From Christensenella sp. UBA7597 (GTDB lineage: Bacteria; Bacillota; Clostridia; Christensenellales; Borkfalkiaceae): a stretch of DNA of 50,000 nucleotides. The notes below the pieces were generated by a model. That model worked only from the letters and a program-made list of their open reading frames with translations, was not told the DNA's origin and did no database searches. This document shows positions 16,254 to 24,631 of the stretch, piece by piece (the first letter of the stretch is position 1; the number at the start of each line of letters is the position of its first letter). A program made the translations under genes and the position numbers. The DNA lies in assembly GCA_002474405.1 (NCBI GenBank), contig DLQW01000058.1, forward strand, positions 1 to 50,000. The letters run 5' to 3'.

Positions 16254-16280
16254 CGGTATTTTTTCAAAAAAAATCGGTAA

Positions 16281-16844
<564 letters not shown>

Positions 16845-16901
16845 AAAAACCGGGTTGAAAATACGAAAGAAAAAAAATTTTTTCCAAAGGAGAAAAACTT
16901 T

Positions 16902-18353
16902 ATGAAACTCGTTTACCAAGTGAAAGACAGACCGCCTTTCGGTAAAACGCTGGTATTCGCGCTGCAGCAGCTGCTCGCGATTCTGGCAGCCACGATTGCA
17001 GTACCCGCTGTAATCAATTCCAGCATTCCGGGCGCGGCGATGTCGCAATCGGCGGCTTTGTTCGGCGCGGGCGTGGGCACGCTGGTGTACCTGCTCTTCA
17101 CGAAATTCAGAAGCCCCGTATTTCTCGGCTCGTCTTTCGCGTTCATCGGTTCGATGCTTGCGGCGTTTGCCGGCGGCGTTTCGATGTCGGTTGGTTATCT
17201 CGGACTCATTCTCGGCGCGGCGTTTGCGGGTCTTGTATATGTGGTCATCGCTTTAATCGTAAAGAAAGTGGGCGTAAAATGGATCAATAAACTGATGCCC
17301 GCCGTGGTTATCGGACCTACGGTTGCCATCATCGGTTTGTCGCTTGCGGGCAACGCGATCGGCGATCTGACGACGGGCGGACTGAAAGACGCGTTCGGCG
17401 GCTCGGTATGCAATTCTTACGTTGCGCTGGTGTGCGGACTTGTTACGCTGTTCACGGTAATCGCCTGCTCGGTATACGGCAAAAAAATGGCGAAACTGAT
17501 TCCGTTCATCATCGGTATTCTTGCGGGCTACGCGGTAGCGGCGATCTTCACGGCGATCGGCTACGCGGCGAAAGTTGACGCGCTGAAAGTAATCGATTTC
17601 ACGAAGTTTAAAAATATGCAGTGGTACCCCGACTTCGCGTTTGTGGAAGCGTTCAAAGGCAGCTACAATTTCGGCGAAGGCGGTTCGTTCGGAACCTACC
17701 TTGTAACCATCGCGGTGGCGTATGCGCCCGTTGCCTTCGTTGTATTTGCGGAACACATCGCCGACCACAAGAACCTTTCCACGATTATCGAAAAGGATCT
17801 TCTGACGGATCCCGGTCTTGACAAGACGCTTCTCGGCGACGGTATCGGTTCGCTTGCGGGCGCGTTCTTCGGCGGTTGCCCCAACACCACGTACGGCGAA
17901 TCCGTAGGCTGCGTAGCCATCACCGGCAACGCTTCCGTTGCTACCATCTTCGCTACGGCGATTATGGCGATTGTGGCTTCGTTTGTGGCGCCTTTCGTAA
18001 CCTTCCTTGCCACCATTCCTAACTGCGTGATGGGCGGCGTTTGCATCACCCTGTACGGCTTCATCGCGGTATCCGGCTTGAAGATGATTCAGGAAGTAGA
18101 CCTCGGCAACAACAAGAACCTGTTTGTGGTATCCGTGATTCTGATTGCCGGCATCGGCGGACTGACGCTGAACTTCGGCAAAGTTACGATTACTTCCGTT
18201 GCCTGCGCGCTGATTCTCGGCATCATCACTAATGTGCTCTGCTCGATCGGCGGCAAGAAAGAAGAAGAAACCGAAAGCGTAACCGCCGAGGACGCGACGA
18301 TTGCGGAATCGATGGAAACGGAAGAAAATTCCGACGAAAACAAAGCCGAATAA
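16902..18353 (+). CDS. uraA: Uracil permease (NCS2 family)
   Basis: A 483-residue membrane transporter with about 14 segments that imports uracil with protons. The NCS2 motif is present as CPNTTYGESVGCVAITGNAS, with the conserved Glu of the substrate site, and an upstream half-site segment VAFVVFAEHIADHKN. FGKTLVFALQQLLAILAATIAVP is the usual first helix. The C-terminus carries about 35 acidic residues (KKEEETESVTAEDATIAESM) beyond the family core. An AAGGAG site precedes the ATG. Co-transcribed with pyrR and therefore under pyrimidine attenuation. Substrate inferred from the pyrR linkage. Confidence 0.94.
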   Translation: MKLVYQVKDRPPFGKTLVFALQQLLAILAATIAVPAVINSSIPGAAMSQSAALFGAGVGTLVYLLFTKFRSPVFLGSSFAFIGSMLAAFAGGVSMSVGYLGLILGAAFAGLVYVVIALIVKKVGVKWINKLMPAVVIGPTVAIIGLSLAGNAIGDLTTGGLKDAFGGSVCNSYVALVCGLVTLFTVIACSVYGKKMAKLIPFIIGILAGYAVAAIFTAIGYAAKVDALKVIDFTKFKNMQWYPDFAFVEAFKGSYNFGEGGSFGTYLVTIAVAYAPVAFVVFAEHIADHKNLSTIIEKDLLTDPGLDKTLLGDGIGSLAGAFFGGCPNTTYGESVGCVAITGNASVATIFATAIMAIVASFVAPFVTFLATIPNCVMGGVCITLYGFIAVSGLKMIQEVDLGNNKNLFVVSVILIAGIGGLTLNFGKVTITSVACALILGIITNVLCSIGGKKEEETESVTAEDATIAESMETEENSDENKAE

Positions 18354-18383
18354 TTAAAACAAAAAGTTTTGCTTTACTTAAAA

Positions 18384-18418
18384 AAACACTGTCTTGTGAT
18401 CAAGGCAGTGTTTTTTTT
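18384..18418 (+). terminator. Rho-independent terminator of pyrR-uraA
   Basis: Stem AACACTGTCTTG/CAAGGCAGTGTT (one G-U pair) with a TGAT loop, followed by eight T. The A-tract on its left could also serve the convergent HAD gene. Confidence 0.9.
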
Positions 18419-18457
18419 AATACGTATCGGTTTAAGCGACGATAAAAGCCGCCTTTA

Positions 18458-19162
18458 TTACGCGTTTTTCAGAATATCGTAAATTTCGTTTAAGTTTTTA
18501 ATTTCGTAATCAGGCGAAACGTTGCTTGTATTTTTTTCGCCGCGCGGATTGTAAAAACAGGTTTTAATGCCGGCGTTTTTGCCGCCGAGAATATCGCTTG
18601 TGAGCGAATCGCCCACCATCAGCGTTTTTTCTTTCACGATTTTCGTCCCCGACTTTTCTATGAAATCGAAGGCTGCATTGAAAAATTTCACGTCCGGCTT
18701 TTCGGCGCCGACGGCTTCGGATAAAAACACGCCGTCCATCAGCGCGCCGAGCCCGGAATTTTTCAGTTTCCGCGTCTGCGCGACGACGGTGCCGTTGGAA
18801 GCGGCGTACTGTTTTACTTTGCCGCGGAGCGAACGCACGATTTCGAAGCTGTCGTCGCAATACGCCACCGTATCGCCGAGGCGCACCTGATATTCCGCGT
18901 TGAACGCTTCCGCCGCGGCAACGGGCAACCCGTGCGACGCGAAAAATTCGGCAAAGCGCGCCCGCAAAGCCTCTTCTTTTGAAATTTCGCCCTTTTCGAT
19001 TTGTTTCCAGTATTTTTTATTGATTTGAGAATATTCCGCAATCATTTCGTCGGAACATTCGCCGAAGCCGAATTTTAAAAACAACGCTTTCACGGCGGCG
19101 CTTTCCGCCGCAAGAAAGTTTAACAGGGTGCCGTCTACATCCCAAAATATCGTATTTATCAT
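18458..19162 (-). CDS. HAD-family hydrolase, YjjG-type noncanonical pyrimidine nucleotidase
   Basis: A 234-residue HAD phosphatase with all four motifs: DVDGT at residues 8-12 (nucleophile Asp8, acid Asp10), SNGT in motif II, the motif III lysine in GAEKPDVKFF, and MVGDSLTSDILGGKNAGIKT as motif IV. The helical cap between motif I and II (NFLAAESAAVKALFLKFGFGE onward) and the overall sequence fit the YjjG/YfnB group, which dephosphorylates nucleoside monophosphates including damaged pyrimidine nucleotides. The ATG is close to the end of the SLOG gene (26 bp), so the two may share a transcript with rsmG. Confidence 0.87.
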   Translation of the reverse strand: MINTIFWDVDGTLLNFLAAESAAVKALFLKFGFGECSDEMIAEYSQINKKYWKQIEKGEISKEEALRARFAEFFASHGLPVAAAEAFNAEYQVRLGDTVAYCDDSFEIVRSLRGKVKQYAASNGTVVAQTRKLKNSGLGALMDGVFLSEAVGAEKPDVKFFNAAFDFIEKSGTKIVKEKTLMVGDSLTSDILGGKNAGIKTCFYNPRGEKNTSNVSPDYEIKNLNEIYDILKNA

Positions 19163-19188
19163 TGATAATTTCCTTATGTAAAACTTTT

Positions 19189-19707
19189 TTAAAGATAAAT
19201 TACGCGTTCGCCTTTTTCGTGCAGAAATTTTTTCACGGTGTACGCCGTGCCGCCCCGATCTTTACGCAAAAACGCGATCAGGGTATCCGCGGCTTCCACA
19301 AGGCGATCGTTGCGGTAGCTCATGCACCAGCGCACATATTCCGGGAAAAACGTTTTCGCTTTTTCCGCGTCGGCGCAGTTTTTCAGGTGCATATACCGCG
19401 CGATTTCTTCGTCGTTCATTTTTTCGTACTGCTTTTCGTAGGGGACGTACGCGACAAGACGGATTTGCGGATACAGTTTCTGCAAAGACAACACGCATTC
19501 GCCCGCCAGCATGTCGAAACCGCGCGCCATGCCGCAATAAAAATCCGTGGCGCCGTTTTTAATGCACTCTTCCACCGCTTCGTACAATTTCCGCGCGGAA
19601 AAATCGGGGTATTTTTCAATATCCCGGTGCCCCGTAAACGCCACGCTTTTCATCGGTTTTTCAAGCGCGGGAAGCGGAATTTTCAGTTGTTTTTCTTTGC
19701 TTTCCAT
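19189..19707 (-). CDS. SLOG-superfamily protein (DUF1273/YpsA-like)
   Basis: A 172-residue Rossmann-like protein. The SLOG hallmark is visible: SVAFTGHRDIEKYP at residues 21-34, GATDFYCGMARGFDMLAGECVLSLQKLYP, LVAYVPYEKQ, and the end RNDRLVEAADTLIAFLRKDRGGTAYTVKKFLHEKG. SLOG proteins bind nucleotide-derived ligands; relatives include YpsA of Bacillus (cell-division link) and DprA/LOG proteins. The start is uncertain: MESKEKQ (chosen) or the internal MKSVAFTGHR, neither with a good Shine-Dalgarno site. It lies 9 bp after rsmG. The biological role is not known. Confidence 0.8.
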   Translation of the reverse strand: MESKEKQLKIPLPALEKPMKSVAFTGHRDIEKYPDFSARKLYEAVEECIKNGATDFYCGMARGFDMLAGECVLSLQKLYPQIRLVAYVPYEKQYEKMNDEEIARYMHLKNCADAEKAKTFFPEYVRWCMSYRNDRLVEAADTLIAFLRKDRGGTAYTVKKFLHEKGERVIYL

Positions 19708-19716
19708 AACCGTTTT

Positions 19717-20415
19717 TCAAAGAGGCTGCTTGCGTTCTTTGCCGTTGCCGCGCGGATATTTCGCGGGCGTCTGCCGGATTTTTTTCACCACGGCAAGGCA
19801 GCGTTCGCCGTAGCCTTCGGGCAGCGAATACGGATACACGACGGCTTCCGTTCCGCCGAGCTCTTTTTCCGCGTGTTTCGCTTCGGAAATTTCCGAAACG
19901 TCGGCGCTTTTGTAGGCGACGAACAAGCCGCCTTTTTTTACGAGCGGCAGGCAGTATTCGCTTAAAATATTCATGCGGGCAACCGCGCGGGCAACCGCGT
20001 AATCGAACTTTTCGCGGTAATTTTCGTCTCTGGCGGCGTCCTCCGCGCGCATATTACAAATATGCATTCCCTTAAAATCCAGTTTATCCACAATAAAACG
20101 GAGGAAATCGCACTTTTTCCCCACACTTTCAAACAGCGTGAAGCTTAAATCTTCCCTTAAAATTTTTAAAGGAACGGAAGGAAAGCCCGCGCCGGAACCG
20201 ATTTCCGCCACGTTTGCGCCGTTTGAAAACAGCGTTCTCGCGGCAGCGGAATCAACGAAGTGTTTATATAAAACGTCCTTTTCTTCCGTGATGGCGGTAA
20301 GATTGTATCTGCCGTTGAATTCCAGCAGATAAGCGCGGAACGCCTCGAATTTTTCGCGGTATTCGCCGCGGATGAGCAGCAGATTTTCCTGCACGTCGAT
20401 TTCTTGTTTTTCCAT
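19717..20415 (-). CDS. rsmG: 16S rRNA (guanine-N7)-methyltransferase RsmG
   Basis: RsmG (GidB) methylates N7 of G527 in 16S rRNA using S-adenosylmethionine. The 232-residue protein has YNLTAITEEKDVLYKHFVDS, the SAM motif VAEIGSGAGFPSVPLKILRED and VARAVARMNILSEYCLPLVKKGG. Family length and the N-terminal alignment support the ATG at 20415. The -10 box of its promoter ends 7 bp before that ATG, so the mRNA would start at or next to the start codon (leaderless). A frame six codons longer runs into the promoter. In many Firmicutes rsmG lies beside parAB and the origin; here it flanks oriC directly. Confidence 0.95.
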   Translation of the reverse strand: MEKQEIDVQENLLLIRGEYREKFEAFRAYLLEFNGRYNLTAITEEKDVLYKHFVDSAAARTLFSNGANVAEIGSGAGFPSVPLKILREDLSFTLFESVGKKCDFLRFIVDKLDFKGMHICNMRAEDAARDENYREKFDYAVARAVARMNILSEYCLPLVKKGGLFVAYKSADVSEISEAKHAEKELGGTEAVVYPYSLPEGYGERCLAVVKKIRQTPAKYPRGNGKERKQPL

Positions 20416-20421
20416 GCTTTC

Positions 20422-20450
20422 ATTATAGCACAATCAAAGGAAAAACGCAA
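20422..20450 (-). promoter_or_regulatory. Promoter of rsmG, predicted leaderless transcript
   Basis: Minus strand TTGCGT (20445-20450), 17 bp, perfect TATAAT (20422-20427). The expected start point is about 20415, the A of the rsmG ATG. No Shine-Dalgarno site can fit in the transcript. Confidence 0.7.
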
Positions 20451-20472
20451 CGTTTTTTCGCATCGGGAAACG

Positions 20473-20775
20473 TTTTCCACAGATTTCCCCTAAAACGTTT
20501 TCCACATGAGGCGGGTTGTCCACATTTATTGTGGATAACTTTTCTCACTATTTTTTATATACAATTATACGTGCATAAATTTATAACGAAATGTATAAAA
20601 ATTACGGGTTGTGGAAAACTTTCCACTTGTCCACGACGAATTTCCACCGGTTATCCACAGAAAAACGGGAGATATACACAGTGCGAAAGCCTTTATTTTC
20701 AAGGCAAAAACGGGTTTTCGGGGGAGATATGCACAAATCCACCGCGCCTAATATTACTACTATTATTCCTTATAT
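20473..20775. other. Chromosomal replication origin (oriC)
   Basis: Two perfect DnaA boxes, TGTGGATAA at 20530-20538 and TTATCCACA at 20651-20659, lie with near matches TTTTCCACA (20473-20481 and 20498-20506), TTGTCCACA (20516-20524), TGTGGAAAA (20610-20618) and TTGTCCACG (20627-20635). AT-rich DNA at about 20545-20605 separates the two groups. At 20735-20765 a DnaA-box-like AAATCCACC is followed by a GC cluster (CCGCGC) and then the triplets CTA ATA TTA CTA CTA TTA, whose complement reads as 3'-GAT/AAT DnaA-trios. This matches the unwinding element described for Bacillus. The whole lies just upstream of dnaN and at the switch point of gene direction. dnaA itself is not present here. Confidence 0.88.
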
Positions 20776-20912
20776 TTCTTTCTCTATCAACGTCCGCTTC
20801 CGGCGGGCGATTGCGCGCGGGCGCGTATTAACGTAAAAAATCGCGCGGAATCAACCCGAAAACGGAAATTGCGAAAATCAGGAGAAAATTTTTTCAGACA
20901 AAAGGTTTTTGC

Positions 20913-20941
20913 TTGCAAAAACATGCGGTTTATGGTAAAAT
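20913..20941 (+). promoter_or_regulatory. Sigma-A promoter of dnaN
   Basis: TTGCAA (20913-20918), 17 bp, TAAAAT (20936-20941) with a TGG extension. It lies about 80 bp before the dnaN ATG, downstream of the DnaA-trio element. Confidence 0.75.
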
Positions 20942-21021
20942 GTACGGGTATAAGAGAAAATGTTTTTTCCGCTCTGCGCGCTTTACGGCAGAAGAAAAAA
21001 CGGCAAGGGAGGTACAGAGAT

Positions 21022-22122
21022 ATGAAATTCGTATGCGATTCCGTCGATTTATCCGAAGCCGCCGTTACGGTGGTGAAGGCTTGCGCGGTGAGAACGCTTA
21101 CGCCCGTTCTGGAATGTATCAGAATGCAGGTGAAAAACGACGGCGTTACTCTTTCCGCTTACGACGGCGAATTATCGATAGAAAAAAGTTTTAAAGCGGA
21201 CGTGCTGGAAGAAGGCGAAGCCTGCGTGAACGGACGTCTGTTCACCGATTTCATCGGCAAAATTTCTCATACGCAGATTACCGTGGGCACCGTGGAACAG
21301 GGGCTGGAAATCAGATACGACGATTCCCGTTCGTTCATGCAGGTGCTGCCCGCGGACGAATTTCCCCGCCTGGATTGCGGCGAGAGCGTGGGCGAATTCG
21401 AAGTGGAAGAAGGAAAATTCAAAAATCTGGTGGCGCGGAGCATTTTCTGCTGCGCTTCCGACGATTCTCGCCCCATTTTAAAGGGCTGCCTTCTGGAAAC
21501 GGAAGGAAACGTTCTGCGCGCTTCCGCGCTGGACGGGTACAGAATGGCGACGACGGAATGCGAACTGAAAAGCGGCGACGACGGCAAGAAAATCGTTTGC
21601 CCCGCGAGAACGCTGGGAGAAATTTCGAGAATGCTGGCGGGCGCGGACAAGCTTCTGAAAGTGGAATTTTCGGCGAATCATCTGCGCGTGGTGGTAGACG
21701 AAACCACGTTAATTTCCCGCCTGTATACGGGCGAATTCGTAAAGCGCGAAAATATCTTCCCGCCCTCTTTCACCACCGAGGTTACGCTGCGTCGCGCGGA
21801 ACTTATCGAAAGCGTGGAGCGCGCGAGCGTTCTGATCCGCGGCGAGAAAAACAACCTGATCATTATGGAAGTGAAAAGCGGCGCGGTGTTCGTTACCGCG
21901 AATTCCGAGATAGGCAACGTTGCCGAAAAGGTGAACGCGGAACTGGAAGGCAAGGAAATCCGCATCGCGATGAACGGAAAATACGTGCTGGACGCGCTGA
22001 AAGCTCTGGACGAGGACGAGATCGTGATGTATATGAATACGCCGATCGCGCCGTTCGTTCTGAAGAACAAAGAGAACAAATACGGGGCTTATCTGATTTT
22101 ACCTGTAAGAACCACGGCATAA
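21022..22122 (+). CDS. dnaN: DNA polymerase III beta subunit (sliding clamp)
   Basis: The clamp encircles DNA and tethers the replicase and many repair proteins. The 366-residue product has the three-domain clamp architecture: domain 1 MKFVCDSVDLSEAAVTVVKAC, domain 2 around FCCASDDSRPILKGCLLETEG and LRASALDGYRMA, domain 3 ending NKYGAYLILPVRTTA, which retains the family's YLILPVR end. The chosen ATG has a GGGAGG site; 51 upstream codons of the same frame overlap the promoter and origin and are not clamp-like. Normally it follows dnaA; here it is the first gene after oriC and is followed by rpmH rather than recF. Confidence 0.96.
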   Translation: MKFVCDSVDLSEAAVTVVKACAVRTLTPVLECIRMQVKNDGVTLSAYDGELSIEKSFKADVLEEGEACVNGRLFTDFIGKISHTQITVGTVEQGLEIRYDDSRSFMQVLPADEFPRLDCGESVGEFEVEEGKFKNLVARSIFCCASDDSRPILKGCLLETEGNVLRASALDGYRMATTECELKSGDDGKKIVCPARTLGEISRMLAGADKLLKVEFSANHLRVVVDETTLISRLYTGEFVKRENIFPPSFTTEVTLRRAELIESVERASVLIRGEKNNLIIMEVKSGAVFVTANSEIGNVAEKVNAELEGKEIRIAMNGKYVLDALKALDEDEIVMYMNTPIAPFVLKNKENKYGAYLILPVRTTA

Positions 22123-22126
22123 ACGC

Positions 22127-22156
22127 TTGACGAAAGGCGCCGTTTTGCTGTATAAT
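22127..22156 (+). promoter_or_regulatory. Sigma-A promoter of rpmH-rnpA
   Basis: TTGACG (22127-22132), 18 bp, perfect TATAAT (22151-22156), beginning just after the dnaN stop. Confidence 0.8.
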
Positions 22157-22232
22157 AAACGGGATCGGCGCGAAATCGCGGCGAAAATACTTTAAAAAAA
22201 TTCGATTTTTATCGTGAAGGAGAAACAAAACC

Positions 22233-22367
22233 ATGAAGAGAACGTATCAACCCAAGAAAAGACAGAGAAGCAAAGTGCACGGATTCAGAGAAAGAATGTC
22301 TACGAAAGGCGGCAGAAACGTTTTGAAGAGAAGAAGAAACAAGGGAAGAAAGCACCTTTCCAAGTAA
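22233..22367 (+). CDS. rpmH: 50S ribosomal protein L34
   Basis: A complete 44-residue L34 is encoded here. It begins [18 protein letters not shown] and ends [14 protein letters not shown], the standard L34 sequence, with the conserved [10 protein letters not shown] in the middle. An AAGGAG site stands 9 nt before the ATG. L34 is a small basic protein of the large subunit. As in nearly all bacteria it is followed by rnpA, here 173 bp downstream with a hairpin in between. Confidence 0.98.
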   Translation: MKRTYQPKKRQRSKVHGFRERMSTKGGRNVLKRRRNKGRKHLSK

Positions 22368-22434
22368 ATCTTTTCGGGGCAGACGCGTACGCGCCGTAAA
22401 AAACGTTTTCCGCGGGGGTAAAAGCGGGAAAAAA

Positions 22435-22469
22435 AGCCGCATGGATGCCGGAAAACGGCTTATGCGGCT
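22435..22469 (+). promoter_or_regulatory. Hairpin between rpmH and rnpA
   Basis: Stem AGCCGCAT/ATGCGGCT with an inner GCCG/CGGC stem. The following GTTCGTTTTATTT is not a full U-tract, so it may attenuate rather than terminate, giving more L34 than RNase P protein. Structure seen, role inferred. Confidence 0.5.
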
Positions 22470-22540
22470 GTTCGTTTTATTTACAGATACGGAAAATTGC
22501 GGCATAAAAACGGCGGAAAAGCAAGGTTGCGGGGCTGAAA

Positions 22541-22858
22541 GTGGAATATAAAAGACTGAAAAAACAATCCGAATTGCAGAACCTTTTCAAAAGCGGTTCG
22601 CGCGCGTTTTCGGGGAGTCTTACGCTTTTATACCTGCCGGCGGAAGAGAATTATTTTGCCGTTTCCGTGGGAAAAAAACACGGGAAAAGCGTGCATAGAA
22701 ACCGCATCAAGCGGCTGGTGCGCGAGGCGTTCCGCCTGAACGTGAACAAAATGAAAGGCACGTACAAAATCGTGTGTCTGCCGAAAGTGCGGGACGAATA
22801 CACGTTTGCGACGTTCGATAAAGACGTAAAAGAAATGATCCGGAGAAAAAAACTGTGA
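22541..22858 (+). CDS. rnpA: Ribonuclease P protein component
   Basis: RnpA assists the catalytic RNase P RNA in trimming tRNA 5' ends. The 105-residue protein has the N-terminal LKKQSELQNLFKSGSRAFSG, the central FAVSVGKKHGKSV and the RNR signature HRNRIKRLVREAFR. The start codon is GTG (MEYKRLKK) with a GGGG ribosome site; no ATG lies suitably upstream. The stop overlaps the next GTG (GTGA). The RNase P RNA gene itself is not in this window. Confidence 0.95.
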   Translation: MEYKRLKKQSELQNLFKSGSRAFSGSLTLLYLPAEENYFAVSVGKKHGKSVHRNRIKRLVREAFRLNVNKMKGTYKIVCLPKVRDEYTFATFDKDVKEMIRRKKL

Positions 22859-23196
22859 AACGGGCGGACGGCGTTGCCGATTTTTACGCGGACTTCGTGC
22901 CGGTGCCCTCGCTTTCCGATTTGTTTTACGTAAACAAACGGGTGCTTTCGAAAATTTTCAGACCGTATCTGAAAATGCTTTGCATGCGCCTGATTATCTT
23001 TTATCAGCGGCACATTTCGCGCCATACGTGTTTATACCGCCCCACCTGTTCGCAGTATACGCTGGAAAGCATCAACAACCGCGGCGTGATAGAGGGAATA
23101 CTTTTAGGCGCGTTCAGGATTCTGCGGTGCAACCCTTTTTCGAAAGGCGGATACGACCCTCCGAAAGAAAACCGGTACAAAAAATGGGTGCTGTAA
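22855..23196 (+). CDS. yidD: Membrane protein insertion efficiency factor YidD
   Basis: YidD is a small membrane-associated protein that helps YidC-dependent insertion. The core is clear: MRLIIFYQRHISRHTCLYR, PTCSQYTLESINNRGVIEGI, RILRCNPFSKGGYDPP. The family is usually 70-90 residues. The open frame here is 113 because about 40 extra residues (MKRADGVADFYADFVPVPSL...) precede the core. I take the GTG that overlaps the rnpA stop as the start because it gives translational coupling; an internal ATG at about residue 41 is the alternative. The YidC gene follows 41 bp later. Confidence 0.88.
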   Translation: MKRADGVADFYADFVPVPSLSDLFYVNKRVLSKIFRPYLKMLCMRLIIFYQRHISRHTCLYRPTCSQYTLESINNRGVIEGILLGAFRILRCNPFSKGGYDPPKENRYKKWVL

Positions 23197-23237
23197 CCGC
23201 TTGAGAAACCGAAAAAACATTGACGGAAATTTAAAAC

Positions 23238-24590
23238 ATGCAGATATTTCAAATTTTAGCGACGACAGCGAAGATTATCACGTTCGGCAAAACGGACGTG
23301 GTGAGCCTGAACTGGATTTCGCGCATCATCAGAAACATCATCGAAAGCGTTGGCAGCGTGGGCGTGGGCATTATCTTGTTCTCGCTGGTGCTGAAAGCCA
23401 TCGTTCTGCCGTTCGATATTTATCAGAGAGTATCGATGACGAAACAGAACGCCAAGATGAAAGAAAATCAGGCGAAAATGGAAAAGCTTCAGAAGCAGTA
23501 CGCGAACGACAAGGCGGCGTACAACCAGAAGCTGATGGAAATGTACAAGGAAAACGGCATTTCGATGTTTTCTTCGTGTCTGCCCGCCATTTTATCCATC
23601 GTCATCTTTTTTGTGGCGATCAACGCGTTCAATAAATACTCGCAATTCGCCGATCTGAACAATTACAACGCGCTGGTGGATGCTTACCACGCGGCGGTGA
23701 TTGAAAACACGGCGGTAATCAAAGACGAAAACATTTTTGATGGCAATCTGACACAGGACAACGGCTATACGCTGTCGGCGGATGAGAACGGCGAATACAA
23801 ATATTTTATTATCAAAGACGACGCGCACTACGTTACGGCGTTGGTGGAAAAGAAAGAGTTTGCAACCGTGGAAGAAAAAATCGCGTATATCACGAGCGCG
23901 GACAAGCAATATTTCGTGGACGCGGACAAATACAACGCGGCGCACGGTACGGCGCTGAGCGCGGACGAATGCGCGACGGCGATTGCGGAAAACGCAAAAG
24001 AAAACGTGAAAAAGGTGTACGAAAGCACCGTTTCGCACAGCATGAAATTCCTCTGGATAAAGAATATCTGGCAGACGGACGCGAGCTTCAAGCACCCGGT
24101 GCTGAAATATTCCGATTTCCAGTCCTCCGTGCTGAATAAATTCGTTAATCAGTCGGTTACACCGTATGACGAAGAAAGCTACAATATGGTAACGGAGAAG
24201 CTGGGCGATTACAAAACGCAGGCGAACGGGTATTATATTTTAATCGCGCTTTCCATCGGTACCATTCTGTTGCAGCAGTTTATTACGATGCGTTCGCAGA
24301 AAGAACAGCAGAAGTATTCTTCGGCGGACGGTACGGGCGCGGCGAATCAGAAAATGATGATGGTGGTGATGACGGTGATGTTCGCCATCTTCGCGTTCAT
24401 GTATTCGGCGGCGTTTTCGATTTACATGGTTACGAGCAACCTTGTATCGATGATTATGACGCTGATTATCAATAAGGCGGTAGCCGTAACGATGGCGAAG
24501 CAGGAAGAAAAGAAACTGCAGCAGAAGTACGACAACCGCTTCCCCGGAAGATCGTATCAGAGCGGCAAAGACGGGAAGAAGAAAAAATAA
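23238..24590 (+). CDS. yidC: Membrane protein insertase YidC with large extracytoplasmic insertion
   Basis: YidC inserts and folds membrane proteins. The 450-residue product has the Firmicutes core, with a first helix at about 41-58 (GIILFSLVLKAIVLPF), a cytoplasmic coiled-coil hairpin (TKQNAKMKENQAKMEKLQKQY), a second helix at 112-131, and the last helices at about 321-337 and 361-405. The groove residue that is Arg in Bacillus SpoIIIJ is probably Lys53. Between helix 2 and FLWIKNIW (271-278) lie about 140 extra polar residues, and some 40 more follow before helix 3; typical Firmicutes YidC is near 260 residues. No lipobox Cys is seen at the N-terminus. The tail is Lys-rich. Confidence 0.93.
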   Translation: MQIFQILATTAKIITFGKTDVVSLNWISRIIRNIIESVGSVGVGIILFSLVLKAIVLPFDIYQRVSMTKQNAKMKENQAKMEKLQKQYANDKAAYNQKLMEMYKENGISMFSSCLPAILSIVIFFVAINAFNKYSQFADLNNYNALVDAYHAAVIENTAVIKDENIFDGNLTQDNGYTLSADENGEYKYFIIKDDAHYVTALVEKKEFATVEEKIAYITSADKQYFVDADKYNAAHGTALSADECATAIAENAKENVKKVYESTVSHSMKFLWIKNIWQTDASFKHPVLKYSDFQSSVLNKFVNQSVTPYDEESYNMVTEKLGDYKTQANGYYILIALSIGTILLQQFITMRSQKEQQKYSSADGTGAANQKMMMVVMTVMFAIFAFMYSAAFSIYMVTSNLVSMIMTLIINKAVAVTMAKQEEKKLQQKYDNRFPGRSYQSGKDGKKKK

Positions 24591-24631
24591 AAATTTCTTG
24601 AAACGGAACTTTATAAGGAGATTTTTAAAAA

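Noticed and set aside
20529..20836. Two overlapping 80-100 codon frames across the origin
   Set aside because: They run through DnaA boxes and AT-rich DNA, have no ribosome site and no family features.
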